From NCBI GenBank assembly GCA_035627835.1, contig DASPKX010000178.1:1-50815 (forward strand): a DNA stretch of 50,815 nt, written 5' to 3'. The stretch's first letter is position 1; each line of letters begins with the position of its first letter. The notes below the pieces were generated by a model. That model was not told where the DNA came from, made no database searches, and saw nothing but the letters and a program-made list of their open reading frames with translations. The translations under genes and the position numbers were made by a program. Source of the DNA: DASPKX01 sp035627835. Lineage in GTDB: Bacteria; Verrucomicrobiota; Verrucomicrobiia; Limisphaerales; SXQI01. Of this stretch, positions 22,620 to 30,993 are shown piece after piece.

Positions 22620-24503
22620 TTACCACCACAGTTTAAGACGAAGGAAATCGATGGTGCGATGGGTCATGACCCAGGCGAGCGTGCGCCTGCCTGATTCAAT
22701 CTTCACCAAACCGCTCATGCCGGGGCGCCACCATTGCTCGGCTGCGGAGTCGAGCTTGCAACGCACCAGGAACACGTTCTCACCTTCTTTAGGGAAGGCC
22801 GCTGGCTCAATCCGTTCAATCGTGACCGGGAACTTGAGCTTTGGTTGTGTGACAAAAGCGATCTCCGCTTTGCCACCGTAATTCTTCACTGCCTCCAGAG
22901 CGTCCTGAATGTCGCGCTGATTCACTTCGGCTTCGACATAAAGGCTGCTCATGCTCGCGACTTTGAACAAGGGATCGCCCTGTTTCACCGGGGCGCCAAT
23001 CCGCTCGCGCAGATCGCCTTCAATAACCACGCCAGCGACAGGCGACTTGATGTTCGCCTGGCTTAGGTTGTAACGCACGAGATCCAAGCGGGCCTTTGCT
23101 TGCTCGGCCAGCGCGATGGATATGCGCATGTCAGCGAGTGCGTTCGTTGCCCGGGCGCGCTCGGCCTCGCGGAGGAACCGCGCCTGGTCGGCAATCGCTT
23201 CGGCTTCCTGCAAGCGCAGGTTCTGGTCATCCAACTGGAGCAGTGTTGCGCTCGCAGCAACGCTGTCGCCAGGCCGGCTGTTCACCTTTTGGATGTAGCC
23301 ATCAAAGGGAGCTGTCAGGAAGGAAACGTCATCGCTGCGAAGGATGAATGTGCCTTCCACGCGGTAGCGGATCGGAATCAGCAGCGAGAACAGAACGAAA
23401 ATCGTGGCAACGATCGTCGTGAATTTTGCCCAGGTGTTTTCAGGCCCCAGATAGGTGGCCAGCTTCTTCCTCATAACCCTTGCTGCGCGCTTGCCTGCCC
23501 AGCCTTCCTGCTCATGCAGGTCGTGCAAACGGCGCGAGGCCTGGTCGGCGGCTAAACGAAATTGTTGAATCTCCGTCTGAGAAAAGTGACGGCTGGCACG
23601 CTCGAACGTGATCACAGCGACAGCAGCCCCATCGATGCGCACAGGCACTGAGACCAGATGCCCGGAGCTTTGCTCGCGCGCGAACTTCTCGTGATCGCGG
23701 CTGACCACTTGCGCGTCCTCGGGAGCAGGCCAAAGAATTTCTTCGTCTTGGTCGAACGCTTCTTCCATCACGTTCTCGATGGCCTTAATCGCAGCCATGT
23801 TCTTGTCGAACCGCTCGGTGCGGCTGATGGAACGAACGCGGATGTAACCCTTCTCCAGCCACCCGAGGCTGACGCGATCGCAGCTGTAACGAGTGGCCAG
23901 GCCATTGCAAAGCGCCAGGCCAGCCGCGAGGAAAACCTTCTCCGCATTGATCGAAACCATTAAGTCGAGGGAAGCGGCGAATTTCTCCACATCGGTGCGA
24001 GCCTGGGTTGCGGCGCTGCTCATTAAATAAGATTGGGGTGTGTCGGAAACCAGCTTGAGGCGGACGGCGGCTTCTTGAGCCTGCTGTTCGGTGGCGTTGA
24101 GAACAAGGAAAGCAGCCACGCAAAGGTCTTCAGGGCGGTTCAACGACAGACGGACACCAATAATGTAGTGCGAGAGGCCCGCCGTCGCGGTCGCTTCCAA
24201 TGCCTGGATGGCAGAGCCGCCTTCGCGCGCCGCGCGCTCGGCGATGTTGATCAACTCGCGGGTGAAGCTCAACCCGACGCGCTCGTTGGAGCCTGCGCCA
24301 GCCCATTCGCTGAGTTTCTTCCACTGGTTCGCTTGGGGGTCGCGCAGAGCGAGTGTTGCCTTTGCGGCGCCGCAGAGCGCGCCAGCGGCGCCCAGGAATG
24401 CGGGCCAAAATTCGGCGGGTGAGCCAGAAAAGCGGCGCAAGCGCGCGAGTTCTGACATGGCGCGATTAATCGCGTCTTCCGAGACGAGGGGGTTGCTCAG
24501 CAT
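22620..24503 (-). CDS. GAF-HlyD membrane-fusion protein
   Basis: 627 residues. The first 325 are cytosolic and GAF-like: a divergent unit at about 15-155 and a clearer one at about 172-325 (Y-S-C-D-R-V-S-L-G-W, S-V-P-V-R-I-D-G-A-A-V-A-V-I-T-F-E-R). One membrane helix at 361-378 is followed by a HlyD-type periplasmic part: lipoyl-like strand L-T-A-P-F-D-G-Y-I-Q-K-V-N-S-R-P-G-D-S-V, coiled coil (about 420-470), second lipoyl half I-K-S-P-V-A-G-V-V-I-E-G, and beta-barrel with R-P-G-M-S-G-L-V-K-I. A sensory domain on a fusion protein suggests export is gated by a small ligand. The next gene starts 24 bp later. The ligand cannot be read from sequence. Confidence 0.85.
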   Translation of the reverse strand: MLSNPLVSEDAINRAMSELARLRRFSGSPAEFWPAFLGAAGALCGAAKATLALRDPQANQWKKLSEWAGAGSNERVGLSFTRELINIAERAAREGGSAIQALEATATAGLSHYIIGVRLSLNRPEDLCVAAFLVLNATEQQAQEAAVRLKLVSDTPQSYLMSSAATQARTDVEKFAASLDLMVSINAEKVFLAAGLALCNGLATRYSCDRVSLGWLEKGYIRVRSISRTERFDKNMAAIKAIENVMEEAFDQDEEILWPAPEDAQVVSRDHEKFAREQSSGHLVSVPVRIDGAAVAVITFERASRHFSQTEIQQFRLAADQASRRLHDLHEQEGWAGKRAARVMRKKLATYLGPENTWAKFTTIVATIFVLFSLLIPIRYRVEGTFILRSDDVSFLTAPFDGYIQKVNSRPGDSVAASATLLQLDDQNLRLQEAEAIADQARFLREAERARATNALADMRISIALAEQAKARLDLVRYNLSQANIKSPVAGVVIEGDLRERIGAPVKQGDPLFKVASMSSLYVEAEVNQRDIQDALEAVKNYGGKAEIAFVTQPKLKFPVTIERIEPAAFPKEGENVFLVRCKLDSAAEQWWRPGMSGLVKIESGRRTLAWVMTHRTIDFLRLKLWW

Positions 24504-24539
24504 AAACGGTCCTAAGTTGGAAGCTCGTGTGAAACGGCT

Positions 24540-25301
24540 TTAGTCGAGCTTCAATCGGCCCGCCACCCCAGGGCGAATTTTCCCATCCGCGTTTTCGAAG
24601 ATGACCTTAACCTTCATCAACCCGCTGGCTGGATCCACCACCGGGGAGACGAAGTACACCGACCCTTTCACTGGAACCGTGGTGGCGCCCGAGTCAATTT
24701 CGAGCTGCACTTGTTGGTTCACTTTCAAACCATGCCCAGCCTTGGCTTCCACATTAGCGATGAAATAGCAGCGGCGGGTGTCCACCAAACGCACCAGCGC
24801 TTGTTGCGATTGGCAGGATTCGCCCACTTCCAGGAATAGGTCGGTCACAGCGCCTTCGAAAGGAGCGATGATCTGGCGCTTGCGCAACTGCTCTTTAGCC
24901 AGCTCGAACTCGACTTGCGCGATGTTGAAGTCTGCTTTGCGCTTGTCCATTTCCTCGCGGCTAATGGAAATCGCCTTCTTCTCAAACAACGACATGGTGC
25001 TGTCGAGATCGGTCTTGCGCTGGTCAAGCACCAGCTTGCGGCGCTCCACTTCCAATTCCTCGAGACGTTTGTCCAATTCAACAACAGGCGAGCCTTGCTT
25101 CACGATCTCACCTTCTTTGGCGAGCCGCGCGCCAATCACGCCAGCCAGAGGGGCGCTCAAGGTCACGTCATTGATTGGCTCGGTGATGCCGTAGGCCCAC
25201 TTGGCCGCATCCGGGTCACTGTCCTGGGCCGTCGCAGCCACGCACGCAAAAGCTGCGGCAGCCACGAGGCTCTTCATCCATTTGTTGAATTTCGAGGTCA
25301 T
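24540..25301 (-). CDS. HlyD/RND-type periplasmic adaptor
   Basis: 253 residues with signal peptide (cut after A-T-A, about 25). The lipoyl halves are L-S-A-P-L-A-G-V-I-G-A-R-L-A-K-E-G-E-I-V-K-Q-G-S-P-V-V-E-L-D (about 48-77) and I-I-A-P-F-E-G-A-V-T-D-L-F-L-E-V-G-E (about 144-161), joined by a coiled-coil hairpin (about 78-142). A beta-barrel ends R-P-G-V-A-G-R-L-K-L. It is short and lacks the membrane-proximal domain of RND adaptors such as AcrA, so it is probably a soluble or lipid-free third fusion component. It sits 22 bp after the TolC gene and 36 bp before the GAF-HlyD gene. Confidence 0.87.
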   Translation of the reverse strand: MTSKFNKWMKSLVAAAAFACVAATAQDSDPDAAKWAYGITEPINDVTLSAPLAGVIGARLAKEGEIVKQGSPVVELDKRLEELEVERRKLVLDQRKTDLDSTMSLFEKKAISISREEMDKRKADFNIAQVEFELAKEQLRKRQIIAPFEGAVTDLFLEVGESCQSQQALVRLVDTRRCYFIANVEAKAGHGLKVNQQVQLEIDSGATTVPVKGSVYFVSPVVDPASGLMKVKVIFENADGKIRPGVAGRLKLD

Positions 25302-25323
25302 TGTTGGAGGGGGTTAATTGCCT

Positions 25324-27072
25324 TTATTGCTGGCCTTCGCGCAGCGCTTTCAACGCGCGCTCCTGGTCAGCGGGGGAGAGATTGGTGTCGGCGCTCGCGG
25401 GTGGGAGCGCGGCTGGCCGGGCGGTCTTCTCGGAGAGAGACGGCTTCATGCCTTTAACGACTTCGTACTCGGACTGCGCTTCACGCTTCAGCTCACGGAA
25501 GTACGGGCCATTGAACTTCTCGGACGCGAGCAGCATCTGGGTCTTGTTTTCCAAGTCAGGCTTGGTGAGGTCGATGCCGCGATTGCGCAGCGTGGAGCCC
25601 TGGATCAACTCCAGCTCGAGCAGCGCCTTCTGGTACTGCACCAGCGCGTCCGCAATGGCGATGCGGGCCTCGGAAAGTTTCTCTTCAGTTTCAAGAACGA
25701 GACGGCTTTCGATCTGGCCGACTTCCAAACGAGCGAGCTGGGTTTCCAGCAGCTCCTTGTTGAAGTTCTCAACGGATTGGTAGTTGCGAATGCTTTCGGC
25801 CAGGTTGCGCACTTTCAAAATCGCAGTGTCGAGGGCGTTGCCGATCTGCACTTCGATTTCCTTGATGCCAAGCAGCGCTTTCTGCTTCGAAAGCTTGGCG
25901 GCTTCCAATTCGTTCTTCTCGCGAATGCCGCCCGTCACTGGGATGCGCATTTCAAGCCCAACCGTCCACGCATCATAAGTGAGGTCATTGAAATCGGTGT
26001 GCGCGGAGCTGAGGGAGCCGCCCAAGCCGTTCACGCCGTAGCTGGCCTTGAGGTCGAGCTGCGGTAGGCGCTGGTTCTTCGCGTAAGCGAGGCGAATGTT
26101 TTCAGCCACCGCTTGTTTGCGGCGGGAAACATAGTCGGGGTTCAGGTCAAAAGCGTCCTTGAAAGCGTCGTAATAGCTGATCTGGATCTCACGCGCTTCA
26201 GGAGTTTGCGCTGCGCGGAGGCCCGAGCCGTTATCGAGCGTGCTGCCGGAGAACATGGTCGAGAGTTGATTCACAGCTTCGGCCAGCTTCTGGCGCGAAT
26301 CGCTCAAGCGCGAGCGGCGGAGCGCCACACCGGCTTCGGATTGGAGCACTTCGAGCTGGGAGGATCGACCGGCTTCAACGCGGGACCGGTTGTCCTGGAA
26401 GATGCGCTCCGCGAGGGTAACCGATTCGGTGCTGATGCGCTCCTGCTCCTGGGTGAGGAACAGATCCCAATACGCAGCTTCGGCGCGGGAGACCAACAGC
26501 ATGAGCTGGCGGCGATATTCCTGGTAAGCGATTTCTGAGTTCGCGGCGGCCAGGCGAATGCGCACGAGCGTGGCTGCTGTGCCAAAGCCCTTGAGCAACG
26601 GCTGCGTCGCGGTGATGCCGACGGTGGTCGCGTATTCCGTCTCGTTCGGCTTGGTGCGGAAAAGCGGGGTGATGTTGTTGTGCAGTTCGCGAACGGTGTA
26701 GCCAATGCGGAACCGGCTGCCGATAGGGCTCAGGAATTCGAGGCCGCTGTTATAGACGTTGTTATTCTCGTAAAGGAGGTTTGCTCCGCTTTGGGCGGCG
26801 GCCTGTTCGGAAGTGTTTTCGCGCTCCGTCTTGATGTGCTCCCAGGAGCCAATGAACGCAGGCTCGAAGATCCCGCGCTCCGCCTTCCATTGGCGGCGGG
26901 CGATCTCGTTATCGAGCATCTTGATCTGAAGCCCGTCATTGTAATCGAGCACCCGTTGGACCGTTTCCTGAAGCGTTAACGTGTTCGTGCGCGCGCTTCC
27001 TGAAACTTCCTGCCCCAGAGAGAGGTGAAGAGTTGAGCCTAATGCAACAATTCCAGCGACCAGTTTTAACAT
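25324..27072 (-). CDS. TolC-family outer-membrane efflux channel
   Basis: 582 residues, signal peptide (about 1-20). Typical TolC/OEP pattern: two long helical hairpins with Q-P-L-L-K-G-F-G-T-A (about 170-179), then coiled helix A-Y-W-D-L-F-L-T-Q-E-Q-E-R, L-E-V-L-Q-S-E-A-G-V-A-L, and a second repeat with M-R-I-P-V-T-G-G-I-R-E-K-N-E-L-E-A-A-K (about 390-408). It provides the outer-membrane duct of a tripartite exporter. It is the first gene of the five-gene operon; no RND or ABC subunit is found among its neighbours. The C-terminal 60 residues are charged and low in similarity to TolC. Confidence 0.9.
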   Translation of the reverse strand: MLKLVAGIVALGSTLHLSLGQEVSGSARTNTLTLQETVQRVLDYNDGLQIKMLDNEIARRQWKAERGIFEPAFIGSWEHIKTERENTSEQAAAQSGANLLYENNNVYNSGLEFLSPIGSRFRIGYTVRELHNNITPLFRTKPNETEYATTVGITATQPLLKGFGTAATLVRIRLAAANSEIAYQEYRRQLMLLVSRAEAAYWDLFLTQEQERISTESVTLAERIFQDNRSRVEAGRSSQLEVLQSEAGVALRRSRLSDSRQKLAEAVNQLSTMFSGSTLDNGSGLRAAQTPEAREIQISYYDAFKDAFDLNPDYVSRRKQAVAENIRLAYAKNQRLPQLDLKASYGVNGLGGSLSSAHTDFNDLTYDAWTVGLEMRIPVTGGIREKNELEAAKLSKQKALLGIKEIEVQIGNALDTAILKVRNLAESIRNYQSVENFNKELLETQLARLEVGQIESRLVLETEEKLSEARIAIADALVQYQKALLELELIQGSTLRNRGIDLTKPDLENKTQMLLASEKFNGPYFRELKREAQSEYEVVKGMKPSLSEKTARPAALPPASADTNLSPADQERALKALREGQQ

Positions 27073-27316
27073 ATTACTAAAAGCCTTGCGTCCAGGGATA
27101 ACCCGGGGACGAACCCTACTGTTATCGGCGCGATTGAAAGACCTCTAAATGAGGATCGTTCCGAACAGGAGGCGCCAACGTGACGCCTGGGCAAAGAAGC
27201 AACCCGCTTCTCCGCGTAAATCCTTCCGCGATCGAGCCGAAATCAGCGGCAGACTTTACTCTACAAACGACGCTTGGCAACGGCTCATTTGCCCGCCCTT
27301 AAGGGTTTGCAGAGAC

Positions 27317-27343
27317 AGAAAAGCGGGCCCTGCTCGGGCCCGC
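27317..27343 (-). terminator. Rho-independent terminator of rpoD
   Basis: Minus strand: GCGGGCCC-GAGCA-GGGCCCGC (27343-27323) followed by TTTTCTG, 19 bp after the rpoD stop. A second function as insulator of the TolC operon promoter region is possible. The rest of the gap (27073-27316) holds no recognisable gene. Confidence 0.87.
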
Positions 27344-27361
27344 CTTTACCCAAAGGTTTAA

Positions 27362-29335
27362 CTAAAACGCGGCTTCAGTCTCCAGGAAGCCCTGGAGCTG
27401 GCGAATGCGTGTGGGGTGGCGCAGCTTGCGCAAACCTTTCGCCTCAATTTGGCGAATGCGCTCGCGCGTCACTTTGAACTGCTTGCCGATCTCTTCCAGT
27501 GTGCGCGCGTATCCATCGACGAGCCCGAAGCGCAGCTCCAAAATCTTGCGCTCACGCTCGGTCAACCCGCAGAGGACCTCGTTCAGCTTCTGCTTGAGCA
27601 AGCTGTAGCTGGTCATGTCCATCGGGTTCTCCGCAGACTTGTCCTCGATGAAGTCGCCGAAGCAAGCTTCGCCGCTGTCACCCACTGGGGATTCCAAGGA
27701 GATCGGCTGCTGCGCCATTTTCAGGATCGAGCGAACGCGCTCCACCGGCAGGTGCATTTCCTCCGCGATTTCCTCGGGAGTCGCTTCACGGCCGTAATCC
27801 TGGAACAACTGCTTCTGCACGCGCATCAGCTTGTTGATGATCTCGATCATGTGGACCGGGATGCGGATGGTGCGGGCCTGGTCAGCAACGGAGCGAGTGA
27901 TCGCCTGGCGAATCCACCATGTTGCGTAGGTGGAGAACTTGAAACCGCGGCGATATTCGAACTTCTCGACACCTTTCATCAGGCCCATGTTCCCTTCCTG
28001 GATCAAATCCAGGAATGAAAGACCGCGATTGGTGTATTTCTTGGCGATGGAGATCACCAAACGGAGGTTCGCCTCGACCATCTCGGTCTTGGCCTGGTGC
28101 GCTTTGGCGCTCCAATCTTTAAGGCTCTTGTAAGCGTCGAGATACGCCTTGTGCGGCATGCGCACGAAATCCTCGAGCGACTTAATCTTGCTCCGCTCGC
28201 CTTCGATCATCTGCTGCTGGATGCTCGACTTGGGCTGGTGCGAAAGCTCGTCAATGGCCTTGAGGCTGGCTTGGAACTTCTCGTGAATGTTGTCGGCCAC
28301 GAGCGCCATTTCCTCAATGACTTTGGCTTTGTAGTAGAACTGCGGGAAAGTGCGTTGGAGCTTAGCGTCCACCTTCGTGAACACATCCTTCAACTTGGCG
28401 TTGTTCGGGCTGTGCTGCCATTTGCCGTAAGCGTCGTCCACTTCGTTGTCGATCTCGCGGACTTTCTTCACCAGGCGGCGCAGATCCTTGAGATGCTTCT
28501 CACGGGTCTCCACCTTCTTATCCATGATCACGCGGTCAAAGCGTTCCTTCGGCGGCTCGGAAATCAGCTTTTCAGCCAGGGCGATATGCTCTTTGCCGGA
28601 GAACCCGAAGCTGTAGATGATGCGCTTGGCTTCATTTTCGGCTTCTTCGATCCGCTTGCAAATGGCCACTTCCTGCTCGCGGGTGAGCAGGGGCACCTGG
28701 CCCATTTGCTTGAGATACATGCGGACCGGATCATCCAGAATGTCCAGGCGGCGTGATTCGTCCTTAACTTCCTCCTCTTCAGGCTCTGGAGCTTTGACAG
28801 CGTCCACTTCGGCCTGATCGACGATTTCAATCTCCAGGTTATGGAGCTTGGAATAAATCTCGTCGATGTCATCGGGCGTTGTCGTGTCGGGCAACGCTTC
28901 GTTGATGTCGTTGTAAGTGAGGTAACCCTGCTCGCGGGCGAGGGTGACCAACTCTTTCACCTTCTCAGCCACGTCGAGCTTGCCGGTGGCCACAGGTTGG
29001 CCATCGATCATTTGCGCGGGGGTGGTTGGAGGCAGAATTGCGGGGGAAATAATAACAGGTTTCGAAGTCAAAACAGGTGTTCCGTTCTTTTGGGCTAAGC
29101 CAGGTTGTGTGGGTTTGGGGCTCTGTTTAGCCATGGGAGCGGGCTTTGGAGGCGCTGCCGCCGGTTTGGCGGCCTTTGCGACGGGCTTCGCGGCAGCTTT
29201 CACTGCGCGATCGTCTTTTTTCACAGGCTTGGCTGGACGCGCCGTTGCCTTGTGATGGGAAGTGGTGGTAGCTTTAGGTTTACCTTTGGCCGCTTTCGCT
29301 GACGTCTCTGACATATTTTTTTGAATGCGTCGCAT
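27362..29335 (-). CDS. rpoD: Primary RNA polymerase sigma factor RpoD
   Basis: 657 residues. After a long basic, Ala/Pro/Lys-rich N-terminal extension (about 1-110) come region 1.1 (K-V-K-E-L-V-T-L-A-R-E-Q-G-Y-L-T-Y-N-D-I), region 1.2 (D-D-P-V-R-M-Y-L-K-Q-M-G), a non-conserved insert (about 260-390), region 2 (N-L-R-L-V-I-S-I-A-K-K-Y, F-S-T-Y-A-T-W-W-I-R-Q-A-I), region 3, and region 4 (R-E-R-K-I-L-E-L-R-F-G-L, V-T-R-E-R-I-R-Q-I-E-A-K). Start at ATG 29335: TTTGGAG precedes it and a promoter lies at 29361-29389; an ATG at 29314 has no ribosome site. It is the housekeeping sigma factor. Confidence 0.95.
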   Translation of the reverse strand: MRRIQKNMSETSAKAAKGKPKATTTSHHKATARPAKPVKKDDRAVKAAAKPVAKAAKPAAAPPKPAPMAKQSPKPTQPGLAQKNGTPVLTSKPVIISPAILPPTTPAQMIDGQPVATGKLDVAEKVKELVTLAREQGYLTYNDINEALPDTTTPDDIDEIYSKLHNLEIEIVDQAEVDAVKAPEPEEEEVKDESRRLDILDDPVRMYLKQMGQVPLLTREQEVAICKRIEEAENEAKRIIYSFGFSGKEHIALAEKLISEPPKERFDRVIMDKKVETREKHLKDLRRLVKKVREIDNEVDDAYGKWQHSPNNAKLKDVFTKVDAKLQRTFPQFYYKAKVIEEMALVADNIHEKFQASLKAIDELSHQPKSSIQQQMIEGERSKIKSLEDFVRMPHKAYLDAYKSLKDWSAKAHQAKTEMVEANLRLVISIAKKYTNRGLSFLDLIQEGNMGLMKGVEKFEYRRGFKFSTYATWWIRQAITRSVADQARTIRIPVHMIEIINKLMRVQKQLFQDYGREATPEEIAEEMHLPVERVRSILKMAQQPISLESPVGDSGEACFGDFIEDKSAENPMDMTSYSLLKQKLNEVLCGLTERERKILELRFGLVDGYARTLEEIGKQFKVTRERIRQIEAKGLRKLRHPTRIRQLQGFLETEAAF

Positions 29336-29360
29336 TGGGTGCACTCCAAAATAGCCGCGC

Positions 29361-29389
29361 ACTATGGCTAGCTGGCAAAAACAGGTCAA
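29361..29389 (-). promoter_or_regulatory. Predicted sigma-70 promoter of rpoD
   Basis: Minus strand TTGACC, 17-base spacer, CATAGT. Transcription would start near 29354, only about 19 bases before the rpoD ATG at 29335, leaving a leader just long enough for the TTTGGAG ribosome site at 29344-29350. Confidence 0.6.
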
Positions 29390-29853
29390 GCAGAACACGT
29401 TCTGCCAATCCGTCGCCAGCATCGATCTTCCTGGAAATCCACAAGGAATCGAACTTCCCTCAAGCCCCGTTCGACCAAGAACAATCGGGGGTAACCTATA
29501 CACCAGACCGAAGAATTGTCATCTTGCGCAAGAGGGTTTCCCTGAGTGTTAAGTGGCTGGAACGCACTCTGCTATGGAAAACTTGCCTGCGCCGCTAACG
29601 ATAACGGCAAATCGTAATAAGCATTTCTGCGCAATCTCCCGCCGACCTGCGCAACGTAATTTTCGTATCATTCTTTTTAAAAAATAAATTTCTGACCCGT
29701 TTCTGCGGCCGTTCACTCCGTAATTAGTGATCAGCATCAGTCCACTTCCCTGCCCGATGCTGTCCGCTGTCGCTGCTCCCTCGGCCTTTTGTCCTGACTC
29801 TGCTCCCAGTCGGGAATCTGTGAAATCCGCAGAGTTTTCTCTGCCTATCCTAT
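29390..29853. other. Gene-free intergenic region with an AT-rich tract
   Basis: No credible gene on either strand. An A/T-rich stretch at about 29665-29695 contrasts with the surrounding base composition and may be an upstream element for the glycosyltransferase gene. The right end runs into a TTCG-type repeat. Confidence 0.5.
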
Positions 29854-29879
29854 CTTCGTGCGCTTCGCGGGCTTCGTGG
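29854..29879. repeat. CTTCGTGG-type iterated repeat arm
   Basis: Three near-copies of CTTCG(T/C)GxG at 8-9 bp spacing, the same design as the CGCAGA arms but with a different unit. Only one arm is seen. It supplies the first codons of a longer in-frame reading of the next gene, which is why that start is rejected. Confidence 0.55.
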
Positions 29880-29896
29880 TTAATCTCTGCCCGCGC

Positions 29897-30889
29897 ATGG
29901 AGAATGCCGAGCTGGCCGTCATCATCAACTCGTTCAACCGGCTGGCGCTTTTCAGGCAAAGCCTCTCGACGCTCGTTTCTTCCCTGAATAGGTCGGGAGT
30001 TCCCACGGCCATCATCGTCTTTGATGCGGGATCCAACGATGGCACGGTGGAATGGCTCCGGCAGGAGCAGCAACGTCAACCGATTCCAATTATCCTGTTG
30101 CTGCCGGAGCCAGGGGAGCCCACCAGTTTCAGCCATGGCGTGAATCGGGGGGCGAGTCACGCGGTTGCGGTTTGCCCTCGCCTCCGGCACCTGTTCCTTT
30201 ACGAAACGGATAATTGCCTGATGAGCGCGCAACCGCTCCTGGCCGCGCGGGAACTCCTTAAACGTTCACCGCATCTGGCGGCGTGCGGCTTCACTGTGCG
30301 CAAGCACGATGGATCCGCAGCGGGTGTTGGGGATCAGTTTCCAACTTTAAAGACTTTCCTGCTTGGGCAACAGGTTTCCTTTCTGCTCCAGCGCGAGGGA
30401 ACGCCGCCGGCGGATCCCACAGCTCCCTTTGTTCTGCCGGTGGTCTACACCAGCCCGTTGTTGATCAAAGCGGACGCGTGGCAGCGCGTGGGCGGTTTTG
30501 ATGAAGCAACTTTTCCATTCTCCGAATGCGACGTGGATCTGGCCTACCGGCTGCGCCAACTCGGCTTGCAGATGGCTGTGCTCCCGACCAGGGATGTCAT
30601 CCATGACAACCAACAGCAAAAATCCGAGTGGTCAGCGACACGCTCTTTGAAGTTTTACCAGGCGCGCTATCGGTTTTTCCTGAAGCATCGGCCATTGGCG
30701 GCGCGGCTCTCAAAACCATTGCTCATCCTGATGCACCTCGTGGAGCTGCTGCTGTTGGCGATCCTCGTGCTGGGCCGGAAACGGAAACGACAGGCGGTTG
30801 CGACACGATGGCTGCTCGCGAAATCCGTCCTCAATAACTACGAGGTTCGCGGGGAGGAACTAGGACATCCGCAGATTAGCGCGGATTAG
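29897..30889 (+). CDS. GT2-type glycosyltransferase
   Basis: 330 residues from ATG 29897. The GT-A fold begins E-L-A-V-I-I-N-S-F-N-R, with the nucleotide-sugar aspartates in V-F-D-A-G-S-N-D-G-T-V-E-W-L (about 40-53), an L-Y-E-T-D-N segment in place of the usual DxD region, and C-D-V-D-L-A-Y-R-L-R-Q-L-G (about 216-228) near the base. A hydrophobic stretch (about 281-299) may anchor it to the membrane. It resembles rhamnosyl/galactosyl-type transferases for surface glycans; donor and acceptor are unknown. The last eight residues and stop come from a half CGCAGATT repeat arm, so the gene's end has been rewritten by a repeat. Confidence 0.82.
   Translation: MENAELAVIINSFNRLALFRQSLSTLVSSLNRSGVPTAIIVFDAGSNDGTVEWLRQEQQRQPIPIILLLPEPGEPTSFSHGVNRGASHAVAVCPRLRHLFLYETDNCLMSAQPLLAARELLKRSPHLAACGFTVRKHDGSAAGVGDQFPTLKTFLLGQQVSFLLQREGTPPADPTAPFVLPVVYTSPLLIKADAWQRVGGFDEATFPFSECDVDLAYRLRQLGLQMAVLPTRDVIHDNQQQKSEWSATRSLKFYQARYRFFLKHRPLAARLSKPLLILMHLVELLLLAILVLGRKRKRQAVATRWLLAKSVLNNYEVRGEELGHPQISAD
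30868..30888. repeat. Isolated CGCAGATT-type repeat arm
   Basis: TCCGCAGATTAGCGCGGATTA, a single degenerate arm related to the 6727-6916 element. It overlaps the last codons of the glycosyltransferase gene. Confidence 0.65.
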
Positions 30890-30993
30890 AAGCCGTCTCA
30901 CAACTACCCAGCAGCGTCTTGCGGGGTATTTATGGGACGGCTTCTGGGAAAATCGGACTCGCGCCCACCGCAGGGGCTCGCTTCAATCGCCGC

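Noticed and set aside
27073..27361. RiPP-like precursor peptide near the PqqD-M50 exporter
   Set aside because: No plausible minus-strand small ORF; the 70-residue plus-strand frame runs through the rpoD terminator and has no leader-like features.
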